Positions 24,449-34,157 of a DNA stretch of 64,000 nt are shown one piece after another. Source of the stretch: Chryseobacterium luquanense (GTDB lineage: Bacteria > Bacteroidota > Bacteroidia > Flavobacteriales > Weeksellaceae); the NCBI RefSeq assembly GCF_026460945.1, contig NZ_JAOVZV010000002.1, forward strand, positions 62,001 through 126,000, in the 5' to 3' direction. Each line of letters begins with the position of its first letter. Within the stretch, counting starts at the first letter, position 1. The notes beneath the pieces are model-generated. The model ran no database searches. It saw only the letters and a list, made by a program, of their open reading frames with translations, and was not told the DNA's origin. A program made the position numbers and the translations under genes.

Positions 24449-25123
24449 TTACTTTTTATGAAAATGACAATAATCTTCTATATTCAAAAATAATTGAGCA
24501 TTTTCATCAATCCAATCAATATTTTTATCCCACCATTTGGATTCATTCAAGACATCTATCTGTTCGTCTTTAAATCTTTTTCTGATGAATTTTGCAGGAA
24601 TACCACCCATTATCGAATAAGGCTCAACATCTGTTGTTACAACTGCATTTGCAGCTATAATAGCTCCATCTCCAATTTTCACTCCATCCGCAATCACTAC
24701 ATTGGCACAAAGCCAAACATCGTTACCTATCACAACATTTCTTGTTGGATTATGCTGATCTTTGGTTTGAAAGTTTTTGAGACAACAGTCTGGATTAGAA
24801 AATATTGCAGGATGAGTACTAACAAAAGTATGTGTTGGATGTTTTCCTGGTGCTGTTCTGACATTGGGACCTATTGAACAAAACTTGCCCATAATTGTTT
24901 CATTAATAACTGAACCATCAGATATATATGAAAAATCGCCTATAGAAGAATTTATCATTAGTACATTACTCCCAGTCCAATTATATTTCCCGAAAGTAGT
25001 ATTGAATAATTTTGTCATATACCCAACCCGAAGATATTTATACTTAGACTGGTATTTTATTTTAGTCACTATCCAATTAAGATATTCTCGCAATGGACTT
25101 TGTAAATATGATCTATCAAACAT
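24449..25123 (-). CDS. Xenobiotic-acyltransferase-like hexapeptide protein
   Basis: The protein has 224 residues. Beta-helix repeats (about 50-195) contain the XAT signature features: a long loop with GKHPTHTFVSTHPAIF (histidine-rich), NVVIGNDVWLCANVVIADGV and the closing YSIMGGIPAKFIRKRF. The CatB/VatD-like family acetylates hydroxyls of antibiotics and sugars; inside a polysaccharide cluster an O-acetyltransferase of the repeat is most likely. It overlaps the Wzx stop by 8 bases. Confidence 0.85.
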   Translation of the reverse strand: MFDRSYLQSPLREYLNWIVTKIKYQSKYKYLRVGYMTKLFNTTFGKYNWTGSNVLMINSSIGDFSYISDGSVINETIMGKFCSIGPNVRTAPGKHPTHTFVSTHPAIFSNPDCCLKNFQTKDQHNPTRNVVIGNDVWLCANVVIADGVKIGDGAIIAANAVVTTDVEPYSIMGGIPAKFIRKRFKDEQIDVLNESKWWDKNIDWIDENAQLFLNIEDYCHFHKK

Positions 25124-26612
25124 ATTTTTTACTTTTTACGGATGAAATTGTTTCTTTAACGTTTTCATTCTTTAAAATGAAAGGTAAATATAGAAAAAGT
25201 GTAGATAAGCTAATGGCTATTTTAATAATTTTATTGTCAATAGGTACGAATTGATAAAATAAAATATTAAAAATAATAATTCCCAAACCAACTAATATTA
25301 ACTTAAAGTCTTCTTTTTGAAACACGTCGAGTATACTAATTTTCAGTGTTTTATTATAATTGAAAATCAGAACCAAAGAACCGCCTGCAAGAGCAATAGC
25401 CCATGCAATAATAATTCCATATCCACCTGCATAAGGTCCTAAAATTATCCCAATGACAATATTTGCAAACGCCATTCCTATATGTACTAATACTAATATA
25501 TTTAATCTACCTTGCCCCATCGAACTGAAATAAGCCGGACCACACATCACATTAAAAAAAGTTGCTACGGAGAGAATTAATACAGAAAAAATAAAATCAA
25601 AATTAAAATTACCAAGCCATAATAAAGAAATTAAAGGTGCGGCTATAATTAATGATGTTGATAATGGTAAATTAAATAAAAGCAAAACACGATTCATTTT
25701 TATATAAAAAGCTTGCATGAAAGAAGCTTCTTCTAATTTTGCTTTTTCTGCAACAACAGGAACTACAACCTGATTTGCATTTGTTAACAAAGCTCTGAAC
25801 TGGCTCACGACTTTGTTTGCCATCTCATAATGTCCAAGAAATGCGAGCCCTCCATATTTACCTAGTAGCAACTTTGTTGCAGGTTCATAGAGCATTTGGC
25901 ATACGGAAACCAATTGGAATTTATAGCCATAATTGAATAGTTCTTTGAAAGATTGTGTACTCCATTTCCAATGACGGATTTTATTATTTGGATTAATTTT
26001 TATAGTAAAGATCATGGCTGCTAAAAAAATAAAACCCGATTGTAAAAGTTGTGCAATAGCAACACCTTTTAGCTGGTATAACGGCGTTAATAAAATAGAC
26101 CCTACATACATTACAATACCAGAAATAATATATATAAAGTTTCTGATGTAATTTTTCTGATGGCCTTCTAATACAGACGTAAACACGCCTCCTATTGCAT
26201 TAATACACAAAGAGCCTAATGAATATGGGAGTATTACTAGTGCAATATCCAAAAATTTTTTATCAATTACATATCCTAAGAAAAATTGTGCTCCGGAAAG
26301 GATAACTAAACTAAGAAATATAAATAAAATGGACATCGATAAAATAGAAGTGAAAATGAGTTTGCCTAGTTTACTTTTATCATCTTCTAGTATATATTCC
26401 GCAACAAATTTTACTAATCCTGAAGTTAGCCCCATATTAGCCAAGTTAGCAATCGAAGAAAATGATAATATTAGCGACCAAACACCTAATTGTTCTACAC
26501 CAACTGATTTTAATAAATATTTATACAGAAAAAAATACAGTAAAGCAGTAAAGACAACCTGAACGACTGCCGAAACTGCATTAATTGTAAGTTTTTTCGA
26601 TGAAAAATTCAT
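25116..26612 (-). CDS. Wzx-type lipid-linked oligosaccharide flippase (cluster B)
   Basis: The protein has 498 residues with about 12-14 membrane segments and no large soluble domain, the MOP exporter superfamily pattern. LGVWSLILSFSSIANLANMGLTSGLVKFVAEY near the N-terminus is the conserved first repeat of PST/Wzx proteins. It would flip the finished undecaprenyl-PP repeat to the periplasm for EpsG-type polymerisation. It lies 58 bases downstream of wzc. Confidence 0.9.
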   Translation of the reverse strand: MNFSSKKLTINAVSAVVQVVFTALLYFFLYKYLLKSVGVEQLGVWSLILSFSSIANLANMGLTSGLVKFVAEYILEDDKSKLGKLIFTSILSMSILFIFLSLVILSGAQFFLGYVIDKKFLDIALVILPYSLGSLCINAIGGVFTSVLEGHQKNYIRNFIYIISGIVMYVGSILLTPLYQLKGVAIAQLLQSGFIFLAAMIFTIKINPNNKIRHWKWSTQSFKELFNYGYKFQLVSVCQMLYEPATKLLLGKYGGLAFLGHYEMANKVVSQFRALLTNANQVVVPVVAEKAKLEEASFMQAFYIKMNRVLLLFNLPLSTSLIIAAPLISLLWLGNFNFDFIFSVLILSVATFFNVMCGPAYFSSMGQGRLNILVLVHIGMAFANIVIGIILGPYAGGYGIIIAWAIALAGGSLVLIFNYNKTLKISILDVFQKEDFKLILVGLGIIIFNILFYQFVPIDNKIIKIAISLSTLFLYLPFILKNENVKETISSVKSKKYV

Positions 26613-26670
26613 GACATCATTTGTTAAAGATTTGTAAATTTTGGGTTAATTAAATAGAATGAAATTTATA

Positions 26671-29019
26671 TTAGTTAAAATATTTTTGCCACCATTTTTT
26701 TTCTTCTGCATTATAACCATATCCATACTTATTACCATATCCAAAATTTGAATCTTTTATACTATTTAAAACAATTCCTACATTTTTCAGTTTATTGTCA
26801 TCAACAGAACTATTTAAGAAATCTATATAGCTCTTTTCTGTAACTTCAGATCTTGTTACATAAACAATGGCATCACTTTTATCTGCTATAAGGAAAGAAT
26901 CTGTTACAAGCAATAAAGGTGCTGTATCTAAAACAATATATTTATACTTATTTAAATTCTTCACCATCTTTAAAAGATCATCTAGTTTACCATTCTGCAA
27001 TAAATCTGTGGGATTTGGTGGTATTGAGCCTGAATAGATAAAATCACAGTTTTCATTATAGCCACTTGGATGAATTATCTCATTAAGTGGTAATTCATCG
27101 CCTCCCAAAAATTCAGATAAACCTTTAGCTGACTTCATAGATGGATTATAGCGCTGTAATTGAGGATTTCTTACATCCGCACCTATTACCAAAACTTTAC
27201 TTCGTGGTGAAGCCAATATTATAGACAAATTTGTAGATACAAAAGTTTTCCCTTCTCCTTTTACAGATGATGTAACTAAGATAATATGCGGATCATCTTT
27301 TGCAGGTAACAAGAATTTTAAGTTAGTTACAAATATTCTAAATCCTTCTGCCATAGATGACACATCGTTAAATGAAACCAAAGGATTCTCTTTATTTTTA
27401 AGTTTTGGAATTTCAGCAATAACAGGCAAATTTGTAAGCTTTACAAGATCAGATCTTGTTATAATTGTGCTTTGGAGAAGCTGTCTTAAATAAATAATTG
27501 CAAATGGAATTAGTAAACCCGCCAAAATAAATACTCCTAAAATAAACATCTTCTTTGGAGCAACCGGCTTTCTGAATACAAAAGCTTTATCAATTACTCT
27601 CGCTTTTTCTGCAGTAATCTCCATACTTATTGCTGCTTCTTCTCTTTTTTGCAAAAGTAACAAGTAAAGACTCTCTTTAATTTGCTGCTGTCTTTCAATG
27701 CTTCTAAAAAGTTTTTCCTGAGTTGGTATCTTACTTATACTACCTTCCGAACCTCCCAATTGGGTTTCCACTTTTCTTCTTGCTAATTCTAAAGTAATTA
27801 TATTCTTCTGTAATGTTTCAGATAAAGAAGACTTCATTTCTTCTATTTGTCTGTTAATATCCTTTACTAAAGGATTATCTGGAGTAGCTTCTACTAAATA
27901 TTTGTTTCTCTGTAATACCATTGTATTATATTCCTGAATAGATTTCACAGCAGCTTCATTGCCTAAACCAATATTAAGAGGTAAAACATCTCCTGTTCCT
28001 TTTTTATTAAGAGTATTTTGAAGAATTCTGTTAAGCTCCACCTGAGTTCCAATCTCTAGTACACTTGCTTTACTTTGCTCTTTCATCTGAAGATTAATTC
28101 TTGCTTCAGACGGAAGATCTACAATATTATTATTAGATTTAAATCCCTCTTTCTGAGTTTCTACATCTCCTAACTCTTTTGAAATGATCGTTATTCTCCT
28201 ATCTATAAAATCTTTTGTTCTTTTAGATTCTATATTTTTATCGTTAATAGAATAGATATTATACTGTCTTACAATAGCATTTAGGAAATCTTTTGCTTTA
28301 TTTTTATTTTCAAAATCGGCAGAAAGAGTAATAATTGTTCCGTCTTTATCTAACAAATCAACTGCAAGACTTTCCTGAAAGTTATCAACCGTATTTTCAA
28401 AATCACTGTAATAGAAATAAAGGTCAGACATCTCTACTTTCTTAGGTGCCTTAAAAGAAGGATTTTTGCTAATCATTATGATTGCATAGGGTAAACTAAT
28501 GGTTTTATTAAAAGTTGTAACGATATCTTTTTTCCATTCTTTTGAAGATAAAGTTATTTGACTACCATTTGTTTTGATGTAAATAGGCTTTTTGGGAAGT
28601 TCCTCATCTTTCTTTTCCTGAATTACATTAAAAATATACGGACTTGTAATCCCATAAAGCTCAACATCATTAAGAGCTTGCTTCGAATATAAAGATATTT
28701 GAAAATTATGTTCTTTTAAAGCATCTTCTATAATAGTTTTAGACTCAAAAACACCAACTTCATTTTCAATACTATTTGTCCCCATTCCTGTAAGACCTCC
28801 TAAACCTTGTAACATACTCATATCACCAGCTGCAGACATTTTTTTAGCATCTTTAATGAAAACAGAAGTTTGAGCTTTATAAATAGGAACTTTAGATTTA
28901 AGATAAAAAATTGCCAATACTCCCATCAGAAAAACCATTCCTACGAAATATTTCCAATTTTTCACATATGGGCTAATAAGCTCTTTAATATTAATTTCTT
29001 TGTTGTTTTTGTTATCCAT
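26671..29019 (-). CDS. wzc: Wzc-type polysaccharide co-polymerase and tyrosine kinase (cluster B)
   Basis: The protein has 782 residues. A Wzz domain with TM1 (about 22-40) and a large periplasmic coiled-coil region lead to TM2 (about 502-522), then a BY-kinase domain. The Walker A motif is VKGEGKTF (about 586-593), Walker A-prime VIGADVRNPQ, Walker B YIVLDTAPLL (about 694-703). The C-terminus has a Tyr cluster (GYGNKYGYGY). It controls chain length and export in concert with an OPX protein, cycling between phosphorylated and dephosphorylated forms. No wza or tyrosine phosphatase gene is near it. Confidence 0.94.
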   Translation of the reverse strand: MDNKNNKEINIKELISPYVKNWKYFVGMVFLMGVLAIFYLKSKVPIYKAQTSVFIKDAKKMSAAGDMSMLQGLGGLTGMGTNSIENEVGVFESKTIIEDALKEHNFQISLYSKQALNDVELYGITSPYIFNVIQEKKDEELPKKPIYIKTNGSQITLSSKEWKKDIVTTFNKTISLPYAIIMISKNPSFKAPKKVEMSDLYFYYSDFENTVDNFQESLAVDLLDKDGTIITLSADFENKNKAKDFLNAIVRQYNIYSINDKNIESKRTKDFIDRRITIISKELGDVETQKEGFKSNNNIVDLPSEARINLQMKEQSKASVLEIGTQVELNRILQNTLNKKGTGDVLPLNIGLGNEAAVKSIQEYNTMVLQRNKYLVEATPDNPLVKDINRQIEEMKSSLSETLQKNIITLELARRKVETQLGGSEGSISKIPTQEKLFRSIERQQQIKESLYLLLLQKREEAAISMEITAEKARVIDKAFVFRKPVAPKKMFILGVFILAGLLIPFAIIYLRQLLQSTIITRSDLVKLTNLPVIAEIPKLKNKENPLVSFNDVSSMAEGFRIFVTNLKFLLPAKDDPHIILVTSSVKGEGKTFVSTNLSIILASPRSKVLVIGADVRNPQLQRYNPSMKSAKGLSEFLGGDELPLNEIIHPSGYNENCDFIYSGSIPPNPTDLLQNGKLDDLLKMVKNLNKYKYIVLDTAPLLLVTDSFLIADKSDAIVYVTRSEVTEKSYIDFLNSSVDDNKLKNVGIVLNSIKDSNFGYGNKYGYGYNAEEKKWWQKYFN

Positions 29020-29077
29020 TCTGTTGGATTATATTGAGAATTAAGATTTATTTTTAATTATTCTATTTTAAACGCTG

Positions 29078-29105
29078 CAAATATATCTATATTTTATAAA
29101 TTGAA
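29078..29105 (-). promoter_or_regulatory. Promoter of cluster B wzc
   Basis: Minus strand TTC (29105-29103), a 17-base spacer and TATATTTG (29085-29078), a perfect -7 box. It lies 59 bases before the wzc ATG in a 231-base gap and probably drives wzc through the cluster B genes. Confidence 0.55.
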
Positions 29106-29250
29106 GGCATTGATATTTCATTATAATAGACTTTATTACTATTTTTCAGTTATCTTAAGACCTTTAATTGTTATCATTTAAAAAATTTACAAACAATTTT
29201 ATAATACTACAAAAAATATATAATATAAGAAAACATGTAAAGATAATATT

Positions 29251-29889
29251 TTACTGAAATTTATACGTCAGCATCACCCCGCCTCTTGTAGGAATAATTT
29301 CCCCGCTTTTATTCCAGTCATTTGCGCCATCGTAACGTTCATTGTTATCTTTCAGATATCCTTTATAAATAGATTGAGTTGCTCCAATTCCTGCATAAAT
29401 ATCTAGTCCTAGTTTTTCGTTTATTACAAAATGATAGCCACCGCTTACTCCAAAAATTAAGGCGAGACCTTTTTGATACCGTTCTGTTATTCTGACACTT
29501 CCATCCGGCAAAACTTCAGGATTACCATTAGAATCATAAACCGGAGATGCACTCAGGTAATTCCATTTCTGAATATTAAAAGCCGTGATTGATCCGTATG
29601 CACCGACGTACCATTTCTTCATTACCTCATCAAAATAGTATCGGCCTTCTAAAGTTCCCATATAAAACTGCAAATTTTTCCCATGTATTGATTTCCATGG
29701 AGAAATAAAACCTTCCGCCTGAATAGAAAACTTTTTATTCAAAGGTTTTTCTACAGCTAAATTAATCATCGCTAAAGGTAAAAACAGGGTATTAACTTTC
29801 AATTCAACTTTTTGTGCGTTAATCTTCAAAAAATGTAAGGACAGGAGAATAAACACTATTTTTGAAAAGATTTTGATTGTGTACTTCAT
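29251..29889 (-). CDS. DUF3575-family outer-membrane protein
   Basis: The protein has 212 residues. A signal peptide (to about residue 25, INAQ) is followed by alternating beta-strand segments ending GVMLTYKFQ with a terminal aromatic residue, as in an outer-membrane beta barrel. LKVNTLFLPLAMINLAVEKPL and EGRYYFD...WYVGAYGS match my memory of DUF3575, a Bacteroidota family of unknown function. It lies between a PglC-type transferase and wzc, so a role in surface-glycan export or anchoring is possible but unproven. Confidence 0.7.
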   Translation of the reverse strand: MKYTIKIFSKIVFILLSLHFLKINAQKVELKVNTLFLPLAMINLAVEKPLNKKFSIQAEGFISPWKSIHGKNLQFYMGTLEGRYYFDEVMKKWYVGAYGSITAFNIQKWNYLSASPVYDSNGNPEVLPDGSVRITERYQKGLALIFGVSGGYHFVINEKLGLDIYAGIGATQSIYKGYLKDNNERYDGANDWNKSGEIIPTRGGVMLTYKFQ

Positions 29890-29907
29890 AATTATATTTC
29901 AATATCA

Positions 29908-30522
29908 TTATCTCAAAACAGAAAAAGTTTTAAGTAATATTTTTAAATCATTTTTAAATGAAAGGTGATTGTAATAATCTAAGTTCATTTTTATTTTCTC
30001 GGGAAAAAGAACTTCATCATTATATTGTAAGGGATTTTCTTGTTGGTTTAATATTTCTTCTTCATTTCTGTATTTAATTCCTGCTTCACTCGTTAATCCC
30101 GGTTTCAAGCCAAGAATTACTCTGTCATTTCCTTTTAATGCATCATAATATCCCGAAATATCCGGTCGAGGTCCCACTAAAGACATGTCACCTTTAAGAA
30201 TATTAAATAACTGTGGTAATTCATCCAGTTTCGTTTTTCTCATCCATTTTCCTACCTCAGATTTTGTATGAGTGATGGAATGATAAGTTCTAAATTTATA
30301 GATTACAAAAACTTTCCCAAATCTGCCGATTCTTTCCTGTTGGAAAATACCGGGAAACCCCGTATCAAAAGACGCGATAAAAAAAAGAATAAAAAAAACA
30401 GGGAGTAAAATGACGGTTGCCAAGAAACCTATTCCATAATCCATCATTGCTTTCCACCAAGGATATTTTTTCACTTCCACAAAATTGGTCTGTAAAGATA
30501 AGGAAAGATGTGGACTCTCCAT
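29908..30522 (-). CDS. Short PglC-type sugar-phosphate transferase
   Basis: The protein has 204 residues. One hydrophobic re-entrant helix (about 30-52) is followed by the monotopic phosphoglycosyl transferase core: VIYKFRTYHS, the Asp-Glu pair in TKLDELPQL and LVGPRPDI. The usual GITGWAQVNGRN is replaced by GLTSEAGIKYRNEEE, unlike the two other transferases in the window. It begins a glycan on undecaprenyl phosphate or modifies one. It starts just after the gmd terminator and has no obvious promoter of its own. Confidence 0.85.
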   Translation of the reverse strand: MESPHLSLSLQTNFVEVKKYPWWKAMMDYGIGFLATVILLPVFFILFFIASFDTGFPGIFQQERIGRFGKVFVIYKFRTYHSITHTKSEVGKWMRKTKLDELPQLFNILKGDMSLVGPRPDISGYYDALKGNDRVILGLKPGLTSEAGIKYRNEEEILNQQENPLQYNDEVLFPEKIKMNLDYYNHLSFKNDLKILLKTFSVLR

Positions 30523-30560
30523 TTAAGGAAACTATTTAAAAGGTAATATTAAAAATAAAA

Positions 30561-30590
30561 AACAGCTTACTTTTTGAAAAGCAAACTGTT
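30561..30590 (-). terminator. Terminator of the manC-fcl-gmd operon
   Basis: On minus, AACAGTTTGCTTT pairs with AAAGTAAGCTGTT as a 13-base-pair stem with two G-U pairs and a 4-base loop, followed by TTTTTTATTTTT. It lies 82 bases after the gmd stop. Confidence 0.75.
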
Positions 30591-30671
30591 GTAATGTATA
30601 TTAAATTTAATTAAAACAAAATTATTTTATTGCTCTGTGTTCTAAGTAAAGCAAAAAACTTTAATAATATT

Positions 30672-31745
30672 TTATTCTAACTTCAAATCACCTTCCACCA
30701 TCTCTTTGACCAAAGCCTGAAGATCATATTTCGGTTCCCACCCTAATTGGGTTTTAGATTTCGTAGGATCACCAATCAAAAGATCTACTTCTGTAGGTCT
30801 ATAATATTCCGGGTCTACAGAAACAACCTTTTTGCCTATTTCCAATTGATATAAAGGATTATTACATGCTGCAACTTTCGCTACTTCAGATTCATTTTCG
30901 CCTTCAAAAGATAGTTCTACCCCAATTTCATTAAATGCCATACGTACAAAATCTCTTACCGAAGTCGTAACTCCTGTTGCAATTACAAAATCTTCAGGTT
31001 TATCCTGCTGCAAAATTCTCCACATGGCTTCAACATAATCTTTAGCATGTCCCCAGTCACGAAGAGCATTTAGATTTCCTAAATACAAACATTCCTGTTT
31101 TCCCTTTGCAATGGCTGCAGTAGCCATTGTAATTTTACGGGTAACAAAAGTTTCTCCCCTTCTCGGAGATTCATGATTAAATAAAATACCGTTACAGGCA
31201 AACATTCCGTAAGCTTCACGATAGTTTTTAGTTATCCAAAAACCATAAATTTTTGCAGCACCATAAGGTGAACGAGGATAAAATGGAGAGTTTTCATCAT
31301 AAAAACCTGCTGCATTTTTATTTTCAGGCAAACCACCATATAATTCTGAGGTGGAAGCCTGGTAAATTCTAGTTTTCTTTTCTAAACCAAGAATACGAAC
31401 CGCTTCAAGAATTCTTAAAGTTCCGATTCCGTCAACATTAGCAACATACTCTGGAGAATCAAATGATACTTTTACGTGAGACATTGCTCCCAAATTATAA
31501 ATCTCATCCGGTTGAACTTCCTGAATAATTCTTATAATATTCATAGAGTCTGTTAAATCACCATAATGCAATGTAAAATGTACATTCTGCTCATGCTGAT
31601 CCTGATATAAATGATCAATTCTCTGAGTATTGAATGAAGATGCTCTTCTTTTAATGCCATGAACATTATATCCTTTTTCTAATAAAAGCTCTGCTAAATA
31701 TGAACCGTCCTGCCCGGTAACTCCTGTTATTAATGCTGTTTTCAT
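30672..31745 (-). CDS. gmd: GDP-mannose 4,6-dehydratase
   Basis: The protein has 357 residues, the usual length. Rossmann motif [11 protein letters not shown] (7-17), catalytic T132 and E134 in STSELYG, Y161/K165 in SPYGAAK, and the family signature [10 protein letters not shown]. It converts GDP-D-mannose to GDP-4-keto-6-deoxymannose in the cytoplasm, feeding fcl upstream in the same operon. A terminator follows. Confidence 0.98.
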   Translation of the reverse strand: MKTALITGVTGQDGSYLAELLLEKGYNVHGIKRRASSFNTQRIDHLYQDQHEQNVHFTLHYGDLTDSMNIIRIIQEVQPDEIYNLGAMSHVKVSFDSPEYVANVDGIGTLRILEAVRILGLEKKTRIYQASTSELYGGLPENKNAAGFYDENSPFYPRSPYGAAKIYGFWITKNYREAYGMFACNGILFNHESPRRGETFVTRKITMATAAIAKGKQECLYLGNLNALRDWGHAKDYVEAMWRILQQDKPEDFVIATGVTTSVRDFVRMAFNEIGVELSFEGENESEVAKVAACNNPLYQLEIGKKVVSVDPEYYRPTEVDLLIGDPTKSKTQLGWEPKYDLQALVKEMVEGDLKLE

Positions 31746-31797
31746 CTTTGTGATGTATTCGTTTTATAATATGTAAAATGATGAATCAAAAATTCAT

Positions 31798-32754
31798 CTA
31801 TGACATTTTAACTTCTTTAAAATTATTTAGATTTTCTAAGAACCAATGGTATGTTTTTGTGATTCCTGCCTCAAGATCCACCTTATGTTTCCAGCCTAAT
31901 TCATGCATTTTTGATACATCCATCAGTTTTCTTGGAGTTCCATCCGGTTTTTCTGCATCCCAAAGAATTTCTCCGGTATGTCCTGTCACTTTCTGAATTA
32001 ATTCTGCTAAATCTCTGATCGTTAAATCAACTCCGGTTCCTACATTGTATAAATGCTCAGGAAGCCTGTTTTCTAAAGCAAAAATTACAGAAGCAGCCAT
32101 ATCATCTACAAATAGAAATTCTCTCATAGGAGTTCCTGATCCCCATAGTGTTACGGGTGCATGATCATTTTCTTTTGCTTCATGGAATTTTCTAATCATT
32201 GCCGGCAAAACATGAGACGTATTCAAATCAAAATTATCATGTGTACCATACAAATTTGTAGGCATCAAAGAAACATAATCTTTATCAAACTGTTTTCTGA
32301 TTGCTTCACAAGTTTTAATCCCTGTAATTTTGGCAACAGCATACCATTCGTTAGTCGGTTCCAAAGAATCTGTTAATAAGTATTCTTCTTTTAACGGTTG
32401 TGGCGCTAATTTAGGATAAATACAAGATGAGCCCAGAAAAATAAACTTTTCGACATCATTTTTCAATGAAGCATCAATTAAATTATTCTGAATCTGCATA
32501 TTTTCCATCAAAAATTGATAAGGATAAGAGTTGTTAGCTAAAATCCCTCCCACTTTTGCTGCTGCATCAATCACCACATCCGGTTTTTTGGTTTCAAAAA
32601 ACTCAGCTACCGCTTTTTGATCTTTTAGATCAAGTTCACTGCTGGTTAAACCAATCAAATTAGTATATCCTTTTTCTGATAACTGTCTCCAAATTGCAGA
32701 ACCTACCATACCGCGGTGACCTGCTATATATATTACTGACTCTTTTGAAATCAT
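31798..32754 (-). CDS. fcl: GDP-L-fucose synthase
   Basis: The protein has 318 residues. SDR cofactor loop AGHRGMVGSA (11-20), the triad S110 in LGSSCIYP, Y138 and K142 in EWYAVAKITGIK. It epimerises C3 and C5 of GDP-4-keto-6-deoxymannose and reduces C4 with NADPH to GDP-L-fucose. It lies 14 bases after manC; gmd follows after 52 bases. The operon therefore makes GDP-L-fucose from mannose-1-phosphate. Confidence 0.97.
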   Translation of the reverse strand: MISKESVIYIAGHRGMVGSAIWRQLSEKGYTNLIGLTSSELDLKDQKAVAEFFETKKPDVVIDAAAKVGGILANNSYPYQFLMENMQIQNNLIDASLKNDVEKFIFLGSSCIYPKLAPQPLKEEYLLTDSLEPTNEWYAVAKITGIKTCEAIRKQFDKDYVSLMPTNLYGTHDNFDLNTSHVLPAMIRKFHEAKENDHAPVTLWGSGTPMREFLFVDDMAASVIFALENRLPEHLYNVGTGVDLTIRDLAELIQKVTGHTGEILWDAEKPDGTPRKLMDVSKMHELGWKHKVDLEAGITKTYHWFLENLNNFKEVKMS

Positions 32755-32768
32755 TTTTATCGATTTAA

Positions 32769-33761
32769 TTATCTTAAAGTAGATTTATATTTTTCAAGTT
32801 GATTATATACTTTCTTTACATCCTGCGATTTTTCTTTGTGGAGAATCAACAGTGCATCAGGAGTATGAACCAAAATAGAATCTTTAAGCCCTACAAAAGC
32901 TGTGAAAATTTCCGTTCCGATGACCATATTGCCGTTTTCATCAACAGGATGACCTGTAGAACGTAAATAGTCATATAAAGATTCGAAAGATCCCAAATCA
33001 TTCCATCTGAAATGAGCCGGAACGACTTTAATTTTTTTTGATCTTTCCATCACTGCATAATCAATACTGATGGAAGGAATCTGAAGTGAAGCCTCCATAT
33101 TCAAACATTGATTTTCTGATGTTTGCCAAGCTTCACTGCATTTATCGAATACTTCAGACTGATAATTTTTCAATTCCTCTAAAAGTACCCCTGCTTTAAA
33201 ACAGAACATTCCAGAATTCCATAGGAAAGTTCCTCTTTCTAAAAATTCCTGAGCTGTTTCCGTATTTGGTTTTTCTCTGAACGAAAGTACATCTTTACCT
33301 TCATATTCAATATAGCCATATCCGGTTTCCGGTTTAGAAGGAACAACCCCGAAAGTTACAAGAAAATCTTTTTTTGCTAATTCCACCGCCTCTTTTATCG
33401 CTTTTTCATAAGCATCCTGGTTTTGAATTAAATGATCTGAAGGGGTGATAATCAATATATCATCAGGATCTACTGCCAAAGCAGCAAATGCTATTGCAGC
33501 AGCTGTATTTCGAGCCGCAGTTTCTGTAATAAAAGTTTTAGGAAGAGAAATATCACTTAGAAGCTGTTTGCTCCATTCAATATGATCTGTATTTCCCACC
33601 ACCATAATCTGATCAACAACTTTCTGATTACGCTCTGCTGTTAATTCAAACAATGCTTTACCGGAAAATAATTTCAGAAACTGTTTTGGATGTTGCTTAC
33701 GTGAAAGAGGCCAAAGTCTGCTTCCTACACCTCCTGATAAGATTACGTTGTATATCTTCAT
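32769..33761 (-). CDS. manC: Mannose-1-phosphate guanylyltransferase
   Basis: The protein has 330 residues, GT-A nucleotidyltransferase fold. The pyrophosphorylase loop is ILSGGVGSRLWPLSRKQHPK (7-27), with LIITPSDHLI and FREKPNTETA further on. The C-terminal cupin/phosphomannose isomerase domain of bifunctional ManC is missing, so it is the short, monofunctional form. It forms GDP-mannose from GTP and mannose-1-phosphate. First gene of manC-fcl-gmd. Confidence 0.95.
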   Translation of the reverse strand: MKIYNVILSGGVGSRLWPLSRKQHPKQFLKLFSGKALFELTAERNQKVVDQIMVVGNTDHIEWSKQLLSDISLPKTFITETAARNTAAAIAFAALAVDPDDILIITPSDHLIQNQDAYEKAIKEAVELAKKDFLVTFGVVPSKPETGYGYIEYEGKDVLSFREKPNTETAQEFLERGTFLWNSGMFCFKAGVLLEELKNYQSEVFDKCSEAWQTSENQCLNMEASLQIPSISIDYAVMERSKKIKVVPAHFRWNDLGSFESLYDYLRSTGHPVDENGNMVIGTEIFTAFVGLKDSILVHTPDALLILHKEKSQDVKKVYNQLEKYKSTLR

Positions 33762-33843
33762 GCTCTATTTTAATCATCAATTTATAAAAATCATCAACTG
33801 CTGAAATGATGCCTGTCAATTCAATCAGCTTTTTATTAGCCTG

Positions 33844-33874
33844 TAAATATACGAGTATTTCTATTTTAAGACAA
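33844..33874 (-). promoter_or_regulatory. manC: Promoter of the manC-fcl-gmd operon
   Basis: Minus strand TTG (33874-33872), a 20-base spacer and TATATTTA (33851-33844), seven of eight matches to TAnnTTTG. The leader would be about 75 bases. Confidence 0.5.
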
Positions 33875-34066
33875 TTATTTAATGTTTGCGTATTATCTAT
33901 TATTAAAAAATAAAACCCGATGCATTAGATGTATTATATGCTATCTTTGAACAGGGGGAAGGGAGTGGTATTTTTTATAACAAATATTTGAAGCTGAAAG
34001 CTATTAAACCGTATAATTCTCTTAAAGATTTTAAATAATTATAGTCTTACAATTATTAAATCTAAC
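33875..34066. other. Noncoding gap between manC promoter and aminotransferase terminator
   Basis: Together with the manC leader this belongs to a 396-base gene-free stretch (33762-34157). I see no ORF with coding character and no RNA gene. A purine-rich patch (GGGGGAAGGGAGTGG, 33954-33968) stands out from the AT-rich context but has no partner sequence for pairing nearby. Confidence 0.3.
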
Positions 34067-34098
34067 AAAAAAATGACTCTCATGAGAGTCATTTTTTT
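34067..34098 (-). terminator. Terminator of the aminotransferase gene
   Basis: A perfect palindrome ATGACTCTCATGAGAGTCAT (34073-34092) is flanked by A and T runs. It lies about 60 bases after the aminotransferase stop on minus and could serve both strands. Confidence 0.8.
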
Positions 34099-34157
34099 TG
34101 TTATTGCAGTATGGAACCGTAAGTAGATCTATAAATTGTAGAGTGGTGATCCTCTTT

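Noticed and set aside
24494..24877. 127-codon plus-strand ORF
   Set aside because: Antisense shadow of the XAT-type acyltransferase; no signal, motif or promoter.
31780..31798. GATGAAT/ATTCATC hairpin between fcl and gmd
   Set aside because: Short AT-rich stem without a T run, inside an operon; probably chance.
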